A stretch of 64,000 nucleotides of DNA from Hyperoodon ampullatus (GCA_949752795.1 OX457068.1:55952516-56016515), one strand, 5' to 3'. Positions 1 through 14,011 are shown, counted from the first letter of the stretch. The notes: generated by a model not told the origin, from the sequence alone. Made by a program: numbers and translations.

Positions 1-1439
1 TCCAATAAGATGTTATGATAAAGATGAGTTCAGGAAAAAATTCAGTGATTTTCCAACAGAATTATAAATGAATACAGATATTACCCTCCTTAAAGTGTTG
101 GAAAAGCCAACAACTTCTGGACTCCGAAGAAAAAGAAGGAACATTGAAAGTGAACAGTGTACCATAAGAATTTTCAGCTGAAATAAAAGACTCAGCTCTG
201 GATCAAATATCAAAGTAAGAGTATTATTTTCATAAGAAGCCTTTTATTTCAGATAGTTTATGTCACCATTAAACTGAGACAGTGGTAAGGGAATGAGGAA
301 GCAAATAAATTAATCAAGCACAAGAAATGTGTTAGAGAAAAACATGGGCAGAATTATTGTCTACAACTGAAGGGTCTGAAGTTTTATCTTACTTAGAAGC
401 TGACAGGTTGGTCACAGTTTCATGGATGCTAGCAGAAGATGCAAGAATTCTGAGTCAAAGGCAAAGAAATGTTTATTTATAGCAATAGCTATAGCTAAAG
501 ATTTAGCTTTTTTTTTTTTACACCAATTCCCTGTGTCTCAGTTGCCACAGGGCAATGTAAAGACATCTGCATGCAAAGTGGGTTGCATTACAATACAGGA
601 ACCCTGAGATTTGGGAATCCAAATATTTTATAATGGGTAATAAGCATGCCAGACCTGTGCTTGGAAAGAGATACTCTATCTTTAAGGCTATAAATAAGCC
701 TGTTCTTTGGCTCAGAGCTAGACACTATCTCCAACTGCCAAGGCTCTTTGCTATACAAACATCCTTGAAGAGACAGGCCAGGAGCAAAGGCAGTCCATGA
801 CTCTGGTGGCAAGATGTGTAGAATCATGACATTCTTATGGAGAATGATTTTCCAACATGTAATGGTACATGAAAGTCTCTAAGAGCAAATAGATCAGAAA
901 CCTACCAATTTTTTGAGTGAATTATATTAACAAAAAAGAAACAAACATAGATTGAAGATGAAAAAAATATTTTCATCCATTAGGAAAAAGCAAACAAAAA
1001 ATAAATAACAACAACAAACTTTAAGCCATCAAACTTTTGGAGTGTGAAAGTTCTGTGGAGATCCAAGGAGGACTTTTTGCAAAATTCCTACGTTTGATAT
1101 GATTATGGGAATTAATGAAGAATAATATACCTCCCAGAGTACAGACATAAGAGACATGACGAACATTAAAAAGAGTTCCATCCAAGAAACAGAATCAGTC
1201 TAATTAAGAAGTATCTCTACCTTTTGAACTCTTATATTTTCAAGATTTGTTTGTAAAGAAATAGCATTTATTGCAACTTTGATAATCATTACATTATAAA
1301 CATAGAAATTGAAATGATATTATAACTGATGGAAGTGATTGAAATCAGGGGGTCAGATTCTTCTCCTCTGAAAACTAGCCCTGATCTTAGAAAGGTGAGT
1401 AGGAGTTGGCAAGAAGAACAGAGATAAAACTACTAAAGG
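1..1439. other. Unassigned AT-rich DNA
   Basis: I recognise no gene or repeat family here. The longest open frames are about 60-80 codons and show no family resemblance. Parts may belong to the old L1 that becomes recognisable from about 1440, but I cannot support this. Confidence 0.4.
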
Positions 1440-3041
1440 TGACTAAATATACTGCATTAGAAACAATCACAAATAAAACAAAGATGAAAAATAATCAAAA
1501 ACAGAAAAAAAGTAACTGAGCTCTATGACATATTCAAGTAGCCTAATATATATGTAATTGGAGTCCCCTAAGAAGAGAAAAGGAGGGGATTTAGAAAAAT
1601 ATTTGAAGAAATAATGGCCAAATTTCCCCCAATTTATTGAAAAATATAAAGCCACAAATTCAAGAAGTTCAATGATCCCCAAGCAAAAGATATATGAAAA
1701 AAATTACATTAAGAAATATGATTATCAAATTGTTCAAAACCACTTATAAAGAACAAGTCTTAAAAAGCACCTAAAAAATGTTACTTCTTCCAAGAGGAAA
1801 AAATAAAAGGATGACAGAGATTTCTCTTCAGAAAAAAAGCAGTTGAGAAAACAGGGAAAGCATCTTTAAAGTACTAGAAGAAACACTCTCAACCTAGAAT
1901 TCTATAGTCAGCAAATATATCTTTCAAAACTGGTGGAAATATATAGCACTAAAAGACTATATTAGAGCAAAATCATCTTCTCAAATTCATAAGATTACCC
2001 CTCAAGAAACAAACAAACAAAAAGGAAAACAAATTAAAAATAAATAGAACAAATGAAATAATAAAAAAATAGAACTGAAATATAAAATAGAAAGCAGAAA
2101 AACAATAGAGAAAATCAGTGAAACCAAAGGCCAATTCTTTGAAAAGAATCAATAAGAATGATACACCTCTAGTCAGACTAATCAGGAAAAAATTAGAAAA
2201 GACACAGATTAACTATATCATGGATGAGAGATAGAACAACAGGAATCTTTCTAGTGTTTTTTTTTAGACAAAAATAAAACAATCATTATAACATTATTAA
2301 AAGAATAGAAAATATGAGGAGAAAGTTTAAGCCAATATTCAATAATGTGGGTGAAATGAAAACATTTCTTGAGAAACATATAATACCAAACTAACTCAAA
2401 AACAAAAAGAAAGCTAAAACTGAATACCTCTATTTCCATAAAATAAATTTAATTTACAGTTTAAAACTATGCCACAAAGACACTCTAAGTTTAGATTTTA
2501 TTGGCAATCTCTACCAAACAATTAAGGAAGATAGAATATCAATGCTACACAAACTACCAGAAAAATAGAGAGAAGGGAATGATTCTCACCTTATTCTATA
2601 AGACTAGCATTACCCTGGTAACAAAAACAAACAAAGACATTATAAGTAAAATAAAGTACCGATCAACATCCCTCATGAACACAGATGAAAAACTTCTAAA
2701 CAAAGTTTTAGCAAATTGAAGCCAAACATATATAAAAATGATAATATAACATGACCAAGGGAGCTTTATTCCAGAAGTTCAGAATTTAACACTTGAAAAG
2801 TAATTCAAGTTAATTAACGAAATTAACAAACTAAAAAGAAAAAAAGAAAACATATAACTCAACATTCATTAATGATAAAACTCTGTTTCCTAAGGATTGA
2901 AGAAACTATCTTTGACTTGATAATGAAAACCTATATCTAACATTATACTTAATGTTTAAAGACATATATGACCTTTAAAGAGTAATACTTTTTTAAAGAC
3001 TAACGTTTCCTCTGATGATCAAAATAACCTCTAGGGGAAAA

Positions 3042-3150
3042 GAATCTGAAAAAGAATATATATATGTACACATATGACTGAATCACTTTGTTGTACAAAA
3101 TTATAAATCAGCTATACTTCAATAAAAAACGAATTGATAATTAAAAAAAC
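3042..3150 (+). mobile_element. Short 5'-truncated L1 3' end inside the old L1
   Basis: About 110 bases match the terminal 3'UTR of younger artiodactyl L1s: a 'gaatctgaaaaagaatatat' start, then 'ctgaatcactttgttgtac', then 'cttcaataaaaaa'. The same ending is seen at 39240-39335 in another copy. It interrupts the ORF2 reading of the surrounding old L1, so it inserted later. I cannot define its target duplication. Confidence 0.6.
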
Positions 3151-3701
3151 AAGAAAATAAGTCTGTTTCACCACATACATTCAACACATGGTATAAATCC
3201 TAACCCATGCAATAAGGAAAGAAAATGAAAGACATCCAGATTAGAAAGGAAGAAATAAAAATATCTTTATTTACAGAAAGCTACATATCTACATAGAATA
3301 TCTGATATTACTACATAAAAGTTACCAGAACTAATAATTGCAGTTAGCAAGATTACTGTAACTAAGATTAATATACAACATTTAATTTTATTTATGCATA
3401 ATAGCAACGAAGAAACAAATTTAAATAAAAATACCATTTACAATAACATCAAACATATGAAATATTAGGAATAAATCTGATCAAATGTGTGTCAAACTAT
3501 ACATGGAAAATTTCAAATCTTTACTAACAAAAATTTGAAAAGTCCAAAATTATTGGAGAGATGCACCTTGTTCATGGATTGCAAGGCTCTATATTGTTTT
3601 GATGTCAGTCTTCCCAAATTGAACTATAGGTTCAACACAATGCCCAACAAAATCTCAGCAACTTTTTTTTTTAAGAAACTGATAAGCTGTTTCTAAAATA
3701 T

Positions 3702-3711
3702 ATAAAAATTA
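3702..3711 (+). repeat. Target-site duplication of L1-A, left copy
   Basis: The 10-bp sequence ATAAAAATTA lies directly before the L1-A 5' end. It recurs at 10707-10716 directly after the A-rich tail. The flanking old L1 ORF2 reads continuously once L1-A and one copy are removed. Confidence 0.7.
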
Positions 3712-5535
3712 GGGGAGGACCTTCAAGATGGTGGAGGAGTAAGCCATGGAGATCACCTTCCTCCCCACAAATACATCAAAAATACTTCTACAAGTGGAAC
3801 AACTCCTACAGAACACCTACTGAATGCTGGCAGAAGATCTCAGACTTCCCAAAAGTCAAGAAAATCCCTATGTACCTGGTAGGGCAAAAGGAAAAAGAAA
3901 AAACGGAGACAAAAGAATAGGGACAGGATCTACACTTCTGGGAGGGAGCTGTGAAGGAGGAAAATTTTCCACATACTAGGAAGCCCTCTCACAGAAAAGA
4001 GAGGCTTGTCTGCTCACCCACTGAGGTGGATGGTGGCTGGGAGCTGAGGCTCAGGCTTCAGAGGTCAGATCCCAGGGAGAGGACTGAGGTTGACTGCATG
4101 AACACAGCCTGGAGGGGGGGGGGTTAGTGTGTCACAGCTAACCAGGAGAGAGTCCAGGAAAATGACTGGAACTGCCTAAGAGGCAAGAGACCATTGTTTT
4201 AGTCTGTCAGAGGAGAGGGGATTCCATTCCCGTGTGCCCAAAGTAGGCAGAGCACTGACTAAGCGAGCTCTAGAGAAGAGTGCAAGCTGTGACTATCAGC
4301 TAGGACCCCAGATATGAGCATGAAATACTAAGGCGGCTGTGACTGCCACCAAAAGTCCTGTTTACAAGCACAGGTCACTATCCACACACCCACACCCCTA
4401 GGAGCCTGTGCAACTCCCCACTGCCAGGGTCACAAGTTCTGGGACAACTTCCCTGGAAAAACACAGGGCATGCCTCAGGCTGTTGCAATAGGCTGCTGGC
4501 CTCTGCCACTGCAGGCTTGCCCTGCATTCCAATTATAAGTATCATACCCCTCCCTCCCACCAGCCTGAGTGAGCCAGAACCACTTAATCAGCCGCTGCTT
4601 TAACCCCCTCCTTTCTTGGCAGGCCACAGATGCCTGAGGGCAACCTACACACAGAAGTGGGGCAAAACCAAAGCTGAAAACCAGGAGCTGTGCAAACAAA
4701 GAAGAGAAAGGGAAATTTCTTCATGTAGCCTCAGGAGCAGCTGATTAAACCTGCACAATCAACTTGACGTACATGGCATCTGTGAAATACCTAAATAGAC
4801 AACAAATCGTCCCAAAATTGAGGTGGTAGACTTTAGGAGCAACTGTATACTTGAGGTTTGCTGTCTGCAACTGATTTGTTTCTGATACTTATGTTTATCT
4901 TAGTTTACTTTTTAGCACTTCTTATCATTGGTGGGTTTGTTTATTGCTTTGGTTGCTTCTTGTTTTAATTATATTTTTTATGTTAAAATTTTTTCTTTTA
5001 TTTAGTATTTTATTTGTTTATTTATTTTTATTTATATTTTTCTCCCTTTTCTTCTGAGCCGTGAGGCTGACAGGGTTTGGGTGCTCCAGGCTACTGTCAA
5101 GACAGAGCCTCTTAAGTGGGATAGCCGAGTTCAGTACCTTGGACCACCAGAGACCTCCCAGACCCACTTAATATCAATCCACAAGAGATCTCCCAGAATT
5201 CTCCATTTCAACGTTAAGACCCAGCTCCACTCAATGGCCAAGAAGCTGCAGAGCTGGATGCCCATGACAAACAGCTAGTAAGACAGAAAAACAATCCCAC
5301 CCATTAACAGAGAGTCTGCCTAAAGTCATAACAAGTTCACAGACACCCAAAAACACACCACAAGACAGACAAGATCCAGCTCCGCCCACGAGAACACAGG
5401 CAGCAGTCTCCACCACCAGGAAGCCTAGACAAGACACTAAAACAACCTCACCCACTGGGGGCAGACACCAAAATAAACAGGAGCTATGAACATGCAACCT
5501 GAAAAGGAGACCCCAAACACAGAAAGTTAAACAAA

Positions 5536-6467
5536 ATGAGAAGACAGAGAAATACACAGCAGATAAAGGAGCAAGGCAAAAACCCACCAGACCAAACAAA
5601 TGAAGAGGAAATAGACAGTCTACCTTGAAACGAATTCTGAGTAATGACAGTAAAGATGATCCACAGTACTGGAAATAGAACAGTAATAGAAATAGAAATA
5701 GAAATAGAAATAGAAATAGAGTAAATACAAGAAATGTTTAACAAGGAAATAGAAAAACTAAAGAGCAAACAAACAATGACTAACAACACAATAAATGAAA
5801 TTTAAAATTCTCTAGAAGGAATCAGTAGCAGAATAATGGAGGCAGAAGAACAGATAAGGGACCTGGAAGATAAAATAGTGAAAATAACTACCATAGATCA
5901 GAATAAAGAAAGAAAGAATGAAAAGAAATGAGGACAGTCTCAGAGAATTCTGGGACAACATTAATGCACCAATATTTGAATTATTGGGCTCCCAGAAGAA
6001 GAGAAAAAGAGCAGGTATGAGAAAATATTTGAAGAGATTATGGTTGAAAACTTCCCTAACATAGGAAAAGAAATAGTCAGTAAAGTCCAGGAAGCAGAGA
6101 TAATCCATTACAGGATAAATCCAAGGTGAAACTAGCCAAGACACATATTAATCAAACTATCAAAAATTAAATACAAGGAAAAAAATTAAAAGCAGGAAGG
6201 GAAAAACAAAAACAAAAAAAAACATACAAGGGAATCCCCATAAAGTTAACAGCTGATCTTTCAGCAGAAACACTGGAAGCCAGAAGGGATTGGCAGGACA
6301 TATTTAAAGTGATGAAAGGAAAAAGCCTACAACCAAGATTACTCTACCTAGCAAGGATCTCATTCAGACTTGATGGAGAAATTAAAATCTTTACAGACAA
6401 GCAAAAGCTAAGAGAATTCAGCACCATCAAACCAGCTTTACAACAAATGCTAAAGGAACTTCTCTAG
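5536..6467 (+). pseudogene. L1-A ORF1 remnant (ORF1p RNA-binding protein)
   Basis: The frame begins with the ORF1 start 'MRRQRNTQQIKEQGKN', which is nearly the same as in L1-B, but an in-frame TGA follows about 30 codons later. It ends at the conserved 'LQQMLKELL' stop at 6465-6467. ORF1p is a trimeric coiled-coil RNA chaperone with an RRM and a C-terminal domain. Here a hexamer microsatellite (5686-5720) lies in the coiled-coil part, and several shifts and stops break the rest. It is non-functional. Confidence 0.85.
5686..5720 (+). repeat. (AGAAAT)n microsatellite inside L1-A ORF1
   Basis: About six tandem copies of an AGAAAT unit replace ordinary ORF1 coiled-coil sequence. L1-B and L1-C have no such expansion at the matching position (about 17110-17140 and 31985-32010). 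It is therefore specific to this copy. Confidence 0.85.
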
Positions 6468-6535
6468 GTAGGAAACACAAGAGAAGGAAAAGACCTACAA
6501 AAACAAACCCCAAACAATTAAGAAAATGGTAATAG

Positions 6536-9500
6536 GAACATACATATCGATAATTACCTTCAATGTAAATGGATTAAATGCTCCAACTAAAAGACATAGA
6601 TTGGCTGAAGAGATAAAAAAACAAGATCCATATATATGCTGTCTACAAGAGAACAACTTCAGGTCTAAGGACACATACACACTGAAAGTGAGGGGATAGA
6701 AAAAGATATTCCATGCAAATGGAAATCAAAAGAAAGCCAGAGTAGCAATTCTCATATCAGAAAAATCAGACTTTCAAATAAAGACTATTACAAGAGACAA
6801 GAAAGACACTGCATAATGATCAAGGGATCAATCCAAGAAGAACATATAACAATTGTAAATATTTATGCAGCCAACATAGGAGCACCTCAATACATAAGGC
6901 AAATGCTAACAGCCATAAAAGGGGAAATTGACAGTAACACAATAATAGTAGGGGGCTTTAACATCCCACTTTCACCAATGGACAGATCATCCAAAATGAA
7001 AATAAATAAGAAAATACAAGCTTTAAATGACACATTAGACAAGATGGACTTAACTGATATGTATAGGACATTCTATCCAAAAACAAAAAATATGCTTTTT
7101 TCTCAACTGCTCATGGAACAGTGTTCAGAATAGATAATAATTTGGATCACAAATCAAGCCTTGGTATATTTAAGAAAATTGAAATTTTACCAAGTATCTT
7201 TTCAAACCACCATGCTATGAGACTAGATATCAATTATGAAAAAAAAAAACTAATAAATCCAAACACATGGGGGCTAAACAATATGCTGCTAAATAAAAAG
7301 AGATCACTGAAGAAATCAAAGAGGAAATCAAAATATACCTAGAAACAAATGACAATAAAAACAGGATGACCCAAATCCTATGGAAAGAAACAAAACAGTT
7401 CTAAGAGGGAAGATGATAGCAATAAAATCCTTTCTCACAAAACAACAAAAATCTCAAATAAACAAACTAAACTTATACCTAAAGCAATTAAAGAAAAAGA
7501 ACAGCAACAAAAAAAAAAACCCACCACATCTAGCAGAATGAAACAAATCGTAAATATCAGATCAGAAATAAATGAAAAAGAAATGAAAGAAACTATAACA
7601 AAGATCAATAAAGCTACAAGCTGTTTCTTTGAGAAGATAAACAAAATTGATTAACTATTAGCCAGACTCATCAAGAAAAACGGAGTAGATTCAAATAAAC
7701 AGACTTAAAAAAGAAAAAGGAGAAATAACTACTGAGCCTGTAGAAATACAAAAGATCATGAGAGATTACTACAAGGAACTATATGCCAATAAAATGGACA
7801 ACCTGGAAGAAACGGACAAATTCTTAGAAAAGCACAACTTTCTGAGACTGAACCAGGAAGAAATAGAAAATATAAACAGAGCAACCACAAGCACTAAAAT
7901 TGAAACTGTGATTTAAAATCTTCCGACAAACAAAAGCCGAGGACCAGATGTCTTTACAGGTGAATTCTATCAAACATTTAGAGAAGAGCTAACACCTATC
8001 CTTCTCAAGCTCTTCCAAAATTTAGCAGAGGGAGGAACACTACTAAACTCATTCTATGAGGCCACCATCACCCAGATACCAAAACCAGACAAAGATGTCA
8101 CAAAAAAAGAGAAAACTACAGGCTGATATCACTGATGAACATAGATTCAAAAATCCTCAACAAAATACGAGCAAACAGATCCAACAGCACATTAAAATGA
8201 TCATACACCATGATCAAGTGGGGTTTATACCAGGAATGTAAGGATTTTTCAATATACACAAATCAATCAATTTGATACACCATATAATGAATTAGAAGGA
8301 TAAAAAAAAACATATGATAATCTCAATAGATGCAGAAAAATCTTTCAACAAAATTAAACACCAGTTTATGATAAAAACTCTCCAGAAAGTAGGCACGGAG
8401 GGAACCTCCCGCAACTTCAAAAAGGTCATATATGAGAAAACCACAGCCAACATCATTCTGAATGGTGAAAAAGTGAAACCATTTCCTTTAAGATCAGGAA
8501 CAAGACAAGTTCACCACTATTATTCAATATAGTTTTGTAAGGTTTAGCCATAGAAATCAGAGAAGAAAAATAAATACAATGAATTCAACTTGGGAAAGAA
8601 GTAAAACTGTCACTGTTTGCAGATGACATGGTAACATACATAGAGAATCCTAAAGGTGCTACCACAAAACCACTAAAACTAATCAATGAATTTGGTAAAG
8701 TAGCAGCATACAAAATGAATGTACAGAAATCTCTCGCATTTCTATACACTAACGATGAAAAATCTGAAAGAGAAATTAAGGAAACACTCTCATTTACCAT
8801 TGCAGCAAAAACAAAATGCCTAGGAATAAACCTACCTAAGGAGACAAAAGAACTATATGGAGAAATCTATAAGACACTGATGAAAGAAATTAAAGATGAT
8901 ACAAATAGATGGAGAGATATAACATGTTCTTGGATTGGAAGAATCAACATTGTGAAAATGACTATACTACCCAAAGCAATCTACAGATTCAATGCAATAG
9001 GTATCAAACTACCAATGTAATTTTTCAGAGAATTACAAGAAATTTCACAATTTTTGGAAACACAAATGACCCTGAATAGCCAAAGCAAACTTAAGAAAGA
9101 AAAATGGAAATTGAGGAATCAGGCTCCCTGACTTCAGACTATACTACAAAGCTACAGTAATCAAGACAGTATGGTACTGGCACAAAAACAGAAATATAGA
9201 TCAATGGAACAGGATAGAAAGCACAGAGATAAACCCACGCACATATGGTCACCTTATCTTTGATCAAGGAAGCAATAATATACAATGGAGAAAAGACAGC
9301 CTCTTCAATAAGTGGTGCTAGGAAAACTGTACAGCTACATGTAAAAGAATGAAATTAGAACAGAACACCATACATAAAAATAACACCATACATAAAATAA
9401 ACTCAAAATAGATTAAAGACTTAAATGTAAGGCCCGACACTATCAAACTCTTAGAGGAAAACATAGGCAGAACACTCTATGACATAAATCACAGCAAGAT

Positions 9501-10340
9501 CCTTTTTGACCCACCTCCTAAAGAAATGGAAATAAAAACAAAAATAAACAAATGGGACCTAATGAAACTTAAAAGCTTTGCACTGCAAAGGAAACCATAA
9601 ACAAGATGCAAAGACAACCCTCAGAATGGGAGAAAATATTTGCAATCAAAGCAACTGACAAAGGATTAATCTCCAAAATATACAAGCTGCTGATGCAGCT
9701 CAATATCAAAAGAACAAACAACCCAACTCAAAAATGAGCAGGAGACCTAAATAGGCATTTCTCCAAAGAAGATATACAAATTGTTAACAAACATGTGAAA
9801 GGATGCTCAACATCACTAATTATTAGAGAAATTCAAATCAAAACCACAATGAGGTATCACCTCACACCAGTCAGAATGGCCATCATCAAAAAATCTACAA
9901 ACTGTAAATGCTGAGGATTGTGTGGAGAAAATAGAACACTCTTTCACTGTTGGTGGGAATATAAATTGATACAGCCACTTGGAGAACTGTATGTAGATTT
10001 GTTAAAAACTATACATTGAACCACCATATGACCCAGTAATCCCACTACTGAGCATATATCCTGAGAACACCATAATTGAAAAAGAGACATGTACCACAAT
10101 GTTCATTGCAGCTCTATTTATGATAGCCAGGACATGGAAGTAACCTAAATGTCCATCAAGAGATGAATGGATAAAGAAGATGTGGCACATATATACAATG
10201 GAATATTACTCAGCTATAAAAAGAAATGTAACTGAGTTATTTGTAATGAGTTGAATGGACCTAGAGTCTGTCATACAGAGTGAAGTAAGTCAGAAAGAGA
10301 AAATAAATACCATATGTTAACACATATGTATGGAATTAAA
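6536..10340 (+). pseudogene. L1-A ORF2 remnant (endonuclease / reverse transcriptase)
   Basis: The start ATG of ORF2 is visible and leads into '[22 protein letters not shown]', the endonuclease N-terminus. Fragments of endonuclease (6816-7133), reverse transcriptase (8314-9020, including a 'LFADDM'-like segment near 8616) and C-terminal zinc-knuckle region can be followed to about 10340. Stops and frameshifts occur every few hundred bases. A small duplication of a 'caccatacataaaa' segment is seen near 9367-9398. It cannot encode an active protein. Confidence 0.88.
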
Positions 10341-10706
10341 AAAGAAATGATGCTGATGAACCTAGGGACAGGATGGGAATAAAGATGCAGAAGTAGAGAA
10401 TGGACTTGAGGACACAGTGAGTTACAAGGGTAAGCTTGGATGGAGTGAGAGAGTAGAACTGACATATATACACTACAAGATGTAAAATAGATAGCTAGTG
10501 GGAAGCAGCTGCATAGCACAGGGAGATCAGTTTGGTGCTTGGAGACCACCTAGAGGTGTGGGATAGGGAATGTGGGAGGGGGACTTAAGAGGGGATATGT
10601 GGATATATGTATACATACAGCTGATTCACTATGTTATACAGCAGAAACTAACCCAAAATTTTAAAGCAACTATACTCCAATAAAGATGTTAAAAATAATA
10701 AAATAA

Positions 10707-10716
10707 ATAAAAATTA
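10707..10716 (+). repeat. Target-site duplication of L1-A, right copy
   Basis: ATAAAAATTA is identical to 3702-3711 and follows the A-rich tail of L1-A. Confidence 0.7.
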
Positions 10717-12186
10717 AAAGGGTACAGAATATCCCAAGCCAATCTGGTTAAGAAGAACAAGATGGGAAGGTTAACAGTATCAGATTTCAAGGCTTATTAT
10801 AAAGCTACAGTAATAAATACAATGTGTTATTGGTAGAAAGGTAAAAAAAATAAAACAATTGAACAAAATAGAATCCACAAATATACCCACACATATACAA
10901 CAATTCAATTTTGGCCATACTGCAAATGCAACTCAGTGAAGAACAGATACTTCTTTCAACAAATAATGTTTAAAAAATTGAGTATCACTATACAAACTAA
11001 TAAACTTTGATCCATATCTTGCATCACATACTGAAAATTAACTCAGTGTCAATCATAGATCTAAAAGTAAAGCTAAACTATAAAACTCCTAGAAAGAAAA
11101 AAATTACGTCTACCCCTGGGTTAGGCAGAGATTTCTTAGCTATGACACCAAAAGCATGATACATAAAAGAAAATACTGATAAATTAGGATTCATCAAAAT
11201 AATTAACTTCTGCTCTTTAAGACGCAGTGAGAAGAATGAAAAGATAAGTTATAGATGGGGAGAGAATATGTACAAGCATATATGTGAGAAAAAAAGACGT
11301 ATTCGTAATATAAAATCTCTCAAAACTGAAATACAAGAATACAAATAACCCAATAAATGCTCAAATGTTCTGAATAAACCCTCTCCAAAAAAGATATATT
11401 CTCAACATAATTAGCCATTACACTAATAGTATAATTAACAACACAATTATGTATCTCTACCTACTTGCTAGACTGACTAAAATTAAAAACTAAAATACAT
11501 GCCTAAACATCAACTATTGAAGAGAATATTGAGAAACTAGTGCTCTCATATTCTGCTGGTGGAAATGTAAAATAATGCGACTACTCTAACCACCCTGAAA
11601 ATAGTTTGACAGTTTCTTAACAAGATAAACATATAACTATCATATGATTCAGCTGTTCCATTCTTAGTTATTTACTCAAGAGTAAAAAAATATATATCCA
11701 AAGACTTATGTATGAATGTTTATAATAGCTTTATTTTTAATAGAAAAAAAAAAAACAAGAAAAACACACAGATGTGTATCAACAGATAAAGAGATAAACA
11801 AATAGTGGTATATCCATACAATGAAATATTATTCAGTGATAGAAAATACTTATTGATACATACACAAGTGAATCTCAGAATAATTGAATAAAAACCACCA
11901 GTCAAAAAAAAAAAAGGTCCCTATTGTATGATTACATTTCTATAAGTTTTAGAGAATGTAAATTAATGTATATTGACAGAAAGCAGAAAAGTGACTCCTT
12001 TGGATTGGAAGAGGGGCAGGAAGGAAAAATTATGAATGATCACAAGGAAACATTTGTCAGTGATGAACGTGTTTATTATTTTGGCGTGGTGATTGTTTCA
12101 AAAGTATATACACATCAAAACTTATTAAATTGTGTGCTATATACAGTTGAGGGTATGTCAATTATACTTAAAAAATATATTTTTTA
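10717..12186 (+). mobile_element. Old L1 remnant, downstream part
   Basis: This continues the L1 broken at 3711. It covers the end of ORF2 (a '[22 protein letters not shown]'-like stretch from about 10745, later 'MEYYSVIENTY'-like near 11820) and an old 3'UTR to about 12186, including 'acagttgagggtatgtcaattatac'. The style of the 3' end is that of older mammalian L1M families. The exact subfamily cannot be set by eye. Confidence 0.75.
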
Positions 12187-13976
12187 AAGTACAAAAAATA
12201 CACAGAATAGCAGTTGCTATAAAGAGTAGAATCCCATAGTAAGATTTTTTACACTGCTGATCACCCAGTTTGGGTTGAAGTTTATTAATTTTACAGTGAT
12301 GATAAATTGCACATTTCTTTACTTTTCTCTAGTACAAAAAAAAATCAGATTGGAAATTGGCAAGGAGAAGGACATGGTTTCATAAATTCATAGTTAAGGT
12401 TTCTAAAGGGCAGTGTATATAAATCAGTGGCTTACAATAATAGCTGGTAGATACTCTAATATCAGGCTAATGGAGCATCTTCTAGTGTTGTGACAGAAGT
12501 AAAAACAGACCATGTGACATGTACTCTTAAAGCTTCCATTCAGAAGTGGCTTCTGTTCTCATGATATTTGTCAAAGCAAGTCACCTGATTAAGCCTGACA
12601 TCAAGGGTAAAGATAAATATAAACTCACAGGATGGAGAATCATATAAACTCACAGGTTGGAGCACCACAAGTCAGATATCATGCCAATGTGACAGGAATA
12701 TATAAATAATTACAGTGCATGACAGAATATGGTTTTAAACCCGATCTTCCCTTTTAATAAAAACGATTTACTTACCCCATCTCAAGAAGAAACCACAACT
12801 ATCCAATCCAATTACAGTGTCAGATTCAAATCCAGGATCTTAGGATGGTATCTACATTAGACTCAGATATGTTTCTTTTGGCTCCAAAAGTCATCTAGTC
12901 CCCTCATATGCATTGTTGAAATGAGAACATAATAACTGCAGTAAACACCCCCATCTGGAGAGGGGGAGTGGAGGCATGCAGTGTCAATGCTCTGTAGTAG
13001 CTCTGACATTCTGCTGAGCAGAATTATGAGGGGGCTTTGGGAGTATCCTTAAGTAGCTGATTTTGCTGTCTGAAAAATCTCTCCCCATTCTACTTTTCTT
13101 TGGGGAGTACATACTTATTGCTGGCTGAAAAGCTCTCTTATCCTGCTTCTTGCATTTAGAAGGTCAGAAAACCCAATGATCATTTTCAACCTCTAATATT
13201 TTATCAGTGTTTCTTTAAGTTGTGGCTCTTTTTCAAAAACTTATGTCTCAACTCTTATGTACTAGACAAATCTGTTCACCAACAGTCACACACACAATTC
13301 TTTTTGTAATATTTCTCTCTCTTTTCACTTAGTCATGAGTACATTTTGATTTCCAAAGGCCTCCTTAGCTTTTACTTACTTGTATTGGTGGAAGTTGGCA
13401 CCCTATTGCAGCTTCATTATTAGAAGCTCTTAAGTCTCTGGACACTTTCTAGTTCCTTTTTCTCTTTTTGCACTCAGCCCTTTTTGGTTTGTTTGTTTTT
13501 TCTTAAGTCATCTCTTTCTTGTAGTCACTTGTCAAATATAGCTCATAGCAACCAAAGCATGCTAATACAATTCTAGCTCCCAGAATCAGTTTATTTCAAA
13601 GACCAGGATCATATCTTCCAAGGTGACAATTTTATCATGTTTTACCATTTCATAATCACTTTTATTTCTTCAATAAGTGTTTCTTTAACTTTGCTACCAT
13701 GTCCTGGGAGCAATATAATAGCTTTTAGGTATTTGGCTATAGCACAAGAGCTTTCCTCTCCTGTTATCAATTTATGCAGCAGTAAGCATAGGCTAAGTGA
13801 TGCTTCAGTAACCAACAGCTCCTCTATGCTCAGCAGCCTGCAATGAAACAGTTTACTTATTCACTGTGGGTCCAAGGTGGCTGTGTTTCTCAGTGTCTTC
13901 ACTCAGATGATGGAGTAATCTGTCTATGACATTGCCAGGTTCATGGCTGAGGAAAAATGAGTATAATGCTGTACAT
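12187..13976. other. Unassigned intergenic DNA
   Basis: No gene or recognisable repeat was found. A weakly GC-richer stretch at about 13660-13850 has a 69-codon open frame with no family resemblance. Confidence 0.4.
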
Positions 13977-14011
13977 AAATATATATATATATACATATAT
14001 ATATATGTATG

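Larger units (their letters stand above)
1440..3711 (+). mobile_element. Old L1 remnant, upstream part (interrupted by L1-A)
   Basis: This is a degenerate sense-strand L1. From about 1549 the sequence follows the end of L1 ORF1 (an 'IGVP'-like segment, then an 'EEIMAKFP'-like segment near 1600). From about 2100 it follows ORF2, with the segment before the reverse transcriptase reading like 'QFFEKN...LVRLIRKK'. The endonuclease part of ORF2 is missing between about 2000 and 2100, so there is an internal deletion or two separate fragments. Reverse-transcriptase remnants continue to 3711, where the element is cut by L1-A. It resumes at 10717. Stops and indels are dense, so it is long dead. Confidence 0.75.
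3712..10706 (+). mobile_element. L1-A: full-length, inactive L1 (about 7.0 kb)
   Basis: This is a complete L1 with a 5'UTR (3712-5535), ORF1 remnant, ORF2 remnant and 3'UTR ending in 'actccaataaag' and an A-rich tail. The 5' end keeps the L1 start 'ggaccttcaagatggtggag', a decayed YY1-type site. CpGs in the 5'UTR have mostly decayed to TG or CA compared with L1-B, and both ORFs carry many stops and shifts, so it is clearly older than L1-B. Its 5'UTR includes a T-rich block (about 4838-5090) absent from L1-B. It is inserted in an older L1 in the same orientation. Confidence 0.92.
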
